Source of the DNA: Ekhidna sp.
GTDB taxonomy: Bacteria; Bacteroidota; Bacteroidia; Cytophagales; Cyclobacteriaceae
DNA length: 5,762 bases
Assembly: GCA_013214445.1 (NCBI GenBank)
Contig: JABSPG010000282.1
Coordinates: 1-5,762, forward strand
Direction of reading: 5' to 3'
Made by a program: the position numbers and the translations under genes. This document shows positions 4,865 to 5,762 of this stretch, piece by piece (positions within the stretch are counted from its first letter, which is position 1; every line of letters begins with the position of its first letter). Below the pieces are notes generated by a model. It worked only from the letters and a program-made list of their open reading frames with translations. It was not told where the DNA came from and ran no database searches.

Positions 4865-5762
4865 ATGAAGCACTCATCGATCTATTTCTTACTTCTGATC
4901 GCTTTTACTCCATATGGATGGTCGCAGGAAGCACAATCTCCAATGGATGATTTACCGGATTATATCACACAAATCACTCACTTTGGACAGAGAGCAGACT
5001 GGTCCCATGACGGCACCAAGATTCTGTTTATAGAAAAGACCTTTGGGGATGTCTTCGAAGTAGAAGTTGCTACGGGTAAAATCACACCGATGACCCATCA
5101 CTTTTTCCATGAGGGGTTTGTGCGTGCCTTGTACTTATCCAATGGGGATATCCTCCTATCCGGAGCAAAGGAATTTGATGCAAATGACCCTTGGAAAAGT
5201 CGGGATGCCAGAAACACTGAATTATGGGTTCTAAAGTCAGATTTGCAATCCCCTCCATTTCCACTTGGTGTACACTGCAAAGAAGGCCCAGCGGTATCCA
5301 GGACTAAGATGAACATTGCTTGGGCACTGGGTAGTACCGTTTACTATGGCGAAATAGCCTATGAGGAGGAAAAACCAAAACTAAAAAACTGGAAGCCACT
5401 ATTCACTTCTACGGATCTTCCCTCGCCTGCTAAGGGATGGGATTTGGAAACTCAGAATTTCAGACCAAATCAAGAAAACGAATTAATCTTTTATGCCTTT
5501 GGTGGGAATTTTGGTTTTCAGGCGGAAGTCTTGGGCTATAACCTGGAAGAGAAAGTGTTCAAAAACTACTCCAAAAGCAAGGAAACCTACGATGAAGCCG
5601 AGGGCACTTTTCCCGATGGTCTCAGTATTTTGGTGGAGAGCAATCGTCATCGACTGAAGTATAAGGGCATGAAAGAGTTTTTGACACTGGACTTGTACAA
5701 GATGGATCTGGATGAATCCGGAGAGATGGAACGGATTACCTATTTCAACGATAACCCGGAGT
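4865..5762 (+). CDS. Exported TolB/PD40-type beta-propeller protein (3' end outside window)
   Basis: The open frame from ATG 4865 runs 299 codons to the right edge without a stop. Residues 1-20 form a type I signal peptide (MKHSSIYFLLLIAFTPYGWS, cleavage likely near S20-Q21; no lipobox cysteine), so the product is exported. The PD40 blade ITHFGQRADWSHDGTKILFI (36-55) has the W-S-x-D-G-x-K-I/L signature, continuing to FEVEVATGKITPMT (64-77). Later segments repeat the 'x-LSNGDILLSG' and 'LWVLKSDL' strand pattern (91-127), and LDLYKMDLDESGEMERITYF (274-293) is another blade edge typical of TolB-like repeats. PD40 propellers occur in TolB, in peptidase S9 N-terminal regions and in stand-alone envelope proteins. 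Without the C-terminus I cannot exclude a downstream hydrolase domain, though no peptidase motif is visible. No upstream in-frame ATG exists within the last 30 bases, and the signal peptide supports this start. Confidence 0.85.
   Translation, partial: MKHSSIYFLLLIAFTPYGWSQEAQSPMDDLPDYITQITHFGQRADWSHDGTKILFIEKTFGDVFEVEVATGKITPMTHHFFHEGFVRALYLSNGDILLSGAKEFDANDPWKSRDARNTELWVLKSDLQSPPFPLGVHCKEGPAVSRTKMNIAWALGSTVYYGEIAYEEEKPKLKNWKPLFTSTDLPSPAKGWDLETQNFRPNQENELIFYAFGGNFGFQAEVLGYNLEEKVFKNYSKSKETYDEAEGTFPDGLSILVESNRHRLKYKGMKEFLTLDLYKMDLDESGEMERITYFNDNPE

Noticed and set aside
5082..5316. Overlapping minus-strand frames opposite the TolB-like gene
   Set aside because: Two different antisense frames over a continuous PD40-type coding sequence; no motif or start context.

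Overview
The window looks like chromosomal DNA of a member of the Bacteroidota, most likely a marine or soil Cytophagales-type bacterium. The grounds are moderate GC, A-rich translation starts without Shine-Dalgarno sequences, promoter boxes of the TAnnTTTG type, short-signal lipoproteins, and a PadR regulator beside a long FtsX/MacB-type permease with a Bacteroidota-style N-terminal prefix. The genus is not determinable from what I see. No phage, IS, tRNA, rRNA or CRISPR signal is visible.

Left part (1-3732, all minus strand, read right to left): a 454-residue lipoprotein with BNR/Asp-box propeller repeats, a 103-bp gap with promoter-like and operator-like sequences, a 111-residue PadR-type repressor, and directly abutting it the first 642 codons of an ABC-transporter permease whose 3' end lies outside the window. 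The repressor and permease form a standard two-gene module. Unusually, the stop of the first and the start of the second are contiguous and in the same frame (TAG-ATG), and sit at the centre of a 16-bp perfect palindrome.

Centre (3733-3924): a 192-bp divergent intergenic region between two lipoprotein genes, with a small inverted repeat near the minus-strand gene and a hairpin plus promoter-like boxes before the plus-strand gene.

Right part (3925-5762, plus strand): a 260-residue lipoprotein resembling the DUF6503 family, a 157-bp gap carrying a two-hairpin REP-like element, and the first 299 codons of a secreted TolB/PD40-type beta-propeller protein that runs off the window. No stretch above 300 bp lacks a gene.

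The genes fit a cell-envelope theme (inner-membrane permease, two lipoproteins, one exported propeller). Beyond the padR-permease pair there is no firm evidence that they work in one pathway. I do not see a convincing new multi-gene system; the most notable signals are the palindromic same-frame stop/start junction and the REP-like element.
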